From NCBI GenBank assembly GCA_902792685.1, contig CADBAP010000010.1, forward strand, positions 1 through 36,583: a DNA stretch of 36,583 nucleotides. The letters are read 5' to 3'. The notes beneath the pieces were generated by a model. That model was not told the origin of the DNA and searched no databases. It saw only the letters and a program-made list of their open reading frames with translations. The position numbers and the translations under genes are program-made. Numbering within the stretch: position 1 is the first letter of the stretch; each line of letters begins with the position of its first letter. Shown here one piece after another: positions 35,001 through 36,583 of the stretch. Source of the stretch: an uncultured Prevotellaceae bacterium (lineage in GTDB: Bacteria; Bacteroidota; Bacteroidia; Bacteroidales; Bacteroidaceae).

Positions 35001-36583
35001 GTTGTTGTCCAGGCGCTATTCCATGCAGAGCCGTCCCAATGCTGAGTAGCGGAATGGCTATTAACAGCTTTTGAAGAAATAGTCTGATTGTCATCACCGT
35101 CGTACTCGGCTATATTTCCAATATATAGTCCGTACTTACTTCCGGCATCATAGTTATTTATGCGATAGAAGTCCCACTTATGGCCTGTTGAGGCGGAATA
35201 GGGAATGGTAAGAACGAACAGGGCAACCTTGTCGTCTGTATTATCTCCGGGAGTGTCATTGTTGTCTGTTGCCGTCACACGGATAGCACCACCATTACCT
35301 GCGATATTGGATATCTTGGTATAATAGTGAGTTACCGCATCAATAACTTCAGATGTTGTTGTTGCGCCGTCGCAGGTTACATCGCCGGAAACATCGACCG
35401 TATAACTTGTATAAGATTGATTAAGACCTGTAGGCAATTCCATTGTGAAATAGCGAGTAGCAGGTTCTCCTTCCGTAGGCAGATCTTCCAACAATCGTAC
35501 GGGTGCCAGTTCTGCATATAGGTTGTCGCCACCCGATATCGTAACATCACAATAAGTGGTGATACGACCAGTTGTTGCTGTCACCCGAATCGTACCAGGA
35601 CTATAGGCTGTCAGCTGGTAAGTGGTCAGTTTAGGATCAGCGTTCGTTGTCTGCGTCAATCGTCCGCGAGGCGAGCCGCTCACCACACTCATCGTATAGT
35701 TGACAGGCGATATCACCTTGTTGTAGCCTGTAGGTTTGCGATCGAAGGTCACCTCACCGTTAGCTGCTCCGGTCAGATTGAGTGCTTCAGTTGCCGGATC
35801 AAACCTAAAGTCAATCATATACAACCTGTACGAACCATTCTTCGGTTGTACACCTGAAGCCGATGGGTTTGTCACGTTGACTACGACATATCCTTCGTTA
35901 GCAGTTGAAACGCTGATCTTACCTACATTCGCGTCTGCAATTGTCGCCAAAGCGCTTCCTTCGCCTGTTCGTTCTGTGCCATCCAGGTTATACGACCCTG
36001 CGATACTATAAGTCAGCGTAGCATCGCCCGTGTTGTAAGGTACATTGGTGATGTCAGCAACTTCGTTTTTGACCGTGACAATCTCCTCTTCAAAGTGAAT
36101 TTGCGGCACCTGCAAGGTTACACTCTTCACATAGGCACCCGATCTGTCCATCGATTGTATTTCTATAGCGCCATCGCTTTCTGCCAGATAATAGGCAGTG
36201 ACAGGCGCGTTGACACCAGGATTCTCTATATACAGTTTCTCGGTCGATACACCCATCAGGTCGGTCACGTTCTTTATAACGTGAGTCATATCGGCAGATG
36301 ACGATGCCATTACGACCTTCACTTCCATACCGGCTTTCACTGGGAACTTCAGACTTGCGTTGGCTTTGGTGAGGTTCAAACGAAGACCGTTGGTACCGGT
36401 ATGATAGCGCATATCACCCTTCACCAGCAATCCCTCGTTACCAGCCAGCGTCGTGCCTGTATTGTTTAGTATAGGCAGGTATTCCGGCAGCGATGTCTGG
36501 TAGAAATGACCATTACCATTCCATGCCCAGCGACTATCCATCTGATATGGTCCCGTCACCGATGCCGTCATATCCCAAATCTT
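32015..36583 (-). CDS. Large secreted protein with C-terminal sorting-type tail, 5' end outside the window
   Basis: The frame is open to the right edge, with 1522 codons visible, so the true start and any signal peptide lie beyond the window. Three W-(D/N)-(F/M) segments (IWDM at the edge, HKWDFYR about 470 codons in, YTWNFEN about 840 codons in) mark repeated domains. Similar WDF/WNF beta-sandwich domains occur in secreted Bacteroidetes proteins with Ig-like modules, but I cannot name a family. Stretches such as GKISVSTANEGYVVVNVT and GTIRVTATTGRITTYCDVTI look like bacterial Ig-like repeats. The C-terminus (TYTLSGQRV, then PPGIYIRNGKKVVVK) closely resembles the tail of the 5182-residue protein, so both may use the same export or anchoring route. 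It heads a minus-strand operon with two fimbrillin-like lipoproteins. Confidence 0.75.
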   Translation of the reverse strand, partial: KIWDMTASVTGPYQMDSRWAWNGNGHFYQTSLPEYLPILNNTGTTLAGNEGLLVKGDMRYHTGTNGLRLNLTKANASLKFPVKAGMEVKVVMASSSADMTHVIKNVTDLMGVSTEKLYIENPGVNAPVTAYYLAESDGAIEIQSMDRSGAYVKSVTLQVPQIHFEEEIVTVKNEVADITNVPYNTGDATLTYSIAGSYNLDGTERTGEGSALATIADANVGKISVSTANEGYVVVNVTNPSASGVQPKNGSYRLYMIDFRFDPATEALNLTGAANGEVTFDRKPTGYNKVISPVNYTMSVVSGSPRGRLTQTTNADPKLTTYQLTAYSPGTIRVTATTGRITTYCDVTISGGDNLYAELAPVRLLEDLPTEGEPATRYFTMELPTGLNQSYTSYTVDVSGDVTCDGATTTSEVIDAVTHYYTKISNIAGNGGAIRVTATDNNDTPGDNTDDKVALFVLTIPYSASTGHKWDFYRINNYDAGSKYGLYIGNIAEYDGDDNQTISSKAVNSHSATQHWDGSAWNSAWTTTTDWTKIYRKGKEQPRWAYTHSMRGYNAFVIEETAGLIIETGPKGFYTDNPHQPTEWAYNHIGLHNNASVTIPKLKAGDYIALNLARVTSNNGALLSVSNVKDLAGTTVDHTFSISRSQDDYSDGGNPAKDASGARIIPGYYTFQAAADGDVTITLADEGYLDILSIEIYNNGYSAYSSTRDSKTGYNYTMKNIVTDGTYTTPPATFLMDTGDQEEVNLALCHYMWSTGVGPADYVLEDQIGNLDATLENVEWTSDGGATYNKGKITVNDGYGKMLVRMNNYTAEGRYLIGYTPTYALTVGRKPHQVYPYTWNFENISGGAVKGKGNNAYNNISSDPYTWTGLGYETYQLDTRTSGGSLYVPGATLVTADRSLGEKGTIAELNASNQGCDEFNGLGFTGQIKFRTALQASAEPAAPAALNSNGSLLEYKMTEDFGAYTNDGGTITWAAADKPTDADTKTYWTAGDGLITFGSAGKRQTSAIAAGGAHYLMDGGNTKYLLIKPERALKQGDVITLKGYTPNNVVVLKSGFSFYAAQMDNAYDDLLTLNWETSDNTQEHTITHTVQQGDGLAGRSEVYIFRAGKQYSVYLTEISITTTDETTPTIAERALTCVGAVTVTVPDLVVDDYVYIKASAEPTAASLTASNLTAAVTEDGLDAATGVYKYKKTTANGNADLVFANDTKIYRIGVTNIMKPMKQVGTGDAWATESRDHAIDYTQTGSFTVNDIKANTVTAKSYTGNKVTVKMNEKTDAMPAETGMVLKLKLAYTTDDEKSDGVKMTTEEAATATTAAVADFAKAKGDNQVPLFYPPYSSIILNSSAVAFGGTEGNLMKANITSKTFTSEIETIDAVDFVPFIFADRYMKWTKIDNSVEHTDFINSGNVPVFYRMHLYTSAEAAAMTPATTAETLNTLGANKAYMLIRSGNVPDALWKDQATPARPFIAIEGVSDMEEIIDGNNGNDGNHVNNGTYTLSGQRVSDNGNLPPGIYIRNGKKVVVK

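Overview
The window looks like a chromosomal segment from a member of the Bacteroidales, most likely a Prevotella-type bacterium. The evidence is Bacteroidetes-style promoters (TTG, about 19-20 bp, then TAnnTTTG) ahead of several genes, no Shine-Dalgarno sequences at most starts, Mfa/FimA-like fimbrillin lipoproteins, a FISUMP-like domain, and secreted proteins ending in a GIYI..GKKVVVK-type tail.

Layout. 1-288 is the 3' end of a HAD/5'-nucleotidase-like gene. 392-3811 encodes a PD-(D/E)XK nuclease fused to a Dna2/NAM7-type SF1 helicase. 3811-3909 (minus) looks like a complete promoter, roughly 60-nt RNA and terminator. 4081-6165 (minus) is a DsbD-type thiol:disulfide reductase. Divergent from it are greA (with an attenuator-like hairpin in its leader) and a HIT hydrolase, which meet a convergent mannose-1-phosphate guanylyltransferase with overlapping stop codons. 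tRNA-Leu(CAA) lies at 8517-8598 with its own promoter and terminator. Next to it is a decayed VirE/DUF3874 fragment between two inverted repeats of about 115 bp.

From 9668 on the window is a surface-protein locus. A 5182-residue secreted protein built of about 13 repeats is followed on the same strand by a fimbrillin-family lipoprotein. Convergent with these are a second operon's genes, read right to left: a large secreted protein (5' end outside the window), a second fimbrillin lipoprotein, and a third that carries a FISUMP-like C-terminus. The two arms mirror each other: each has a giant tail-bearing protein followed by fimbrillin lipoproteins with closely related leaders. A type V pilus or giant-adhesin surface system is a reasonable inference, but nothing here proves assembly or secretion route.

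The most unusual theme is short repeat DNA reused at gene boundaries and inside genes. GC-rich palindromic elements (GACCC..CCCGGCC..CCCT..AGGGAGGGAG) sit in intergenic regions, inside dsbD, probably in the helicase and HAD genes in diverged form, and form part of a signal peptide. An 8-bp unit (ACCTTTTT) encodes the hydrophobic core of two lipoprotein signal peptides. Other 7- and 8-bp arrays abut start codons or lie in the helicase linker. The unit lengths are not multiples of three, so copy-number changes inside genes would switch the reading frame.
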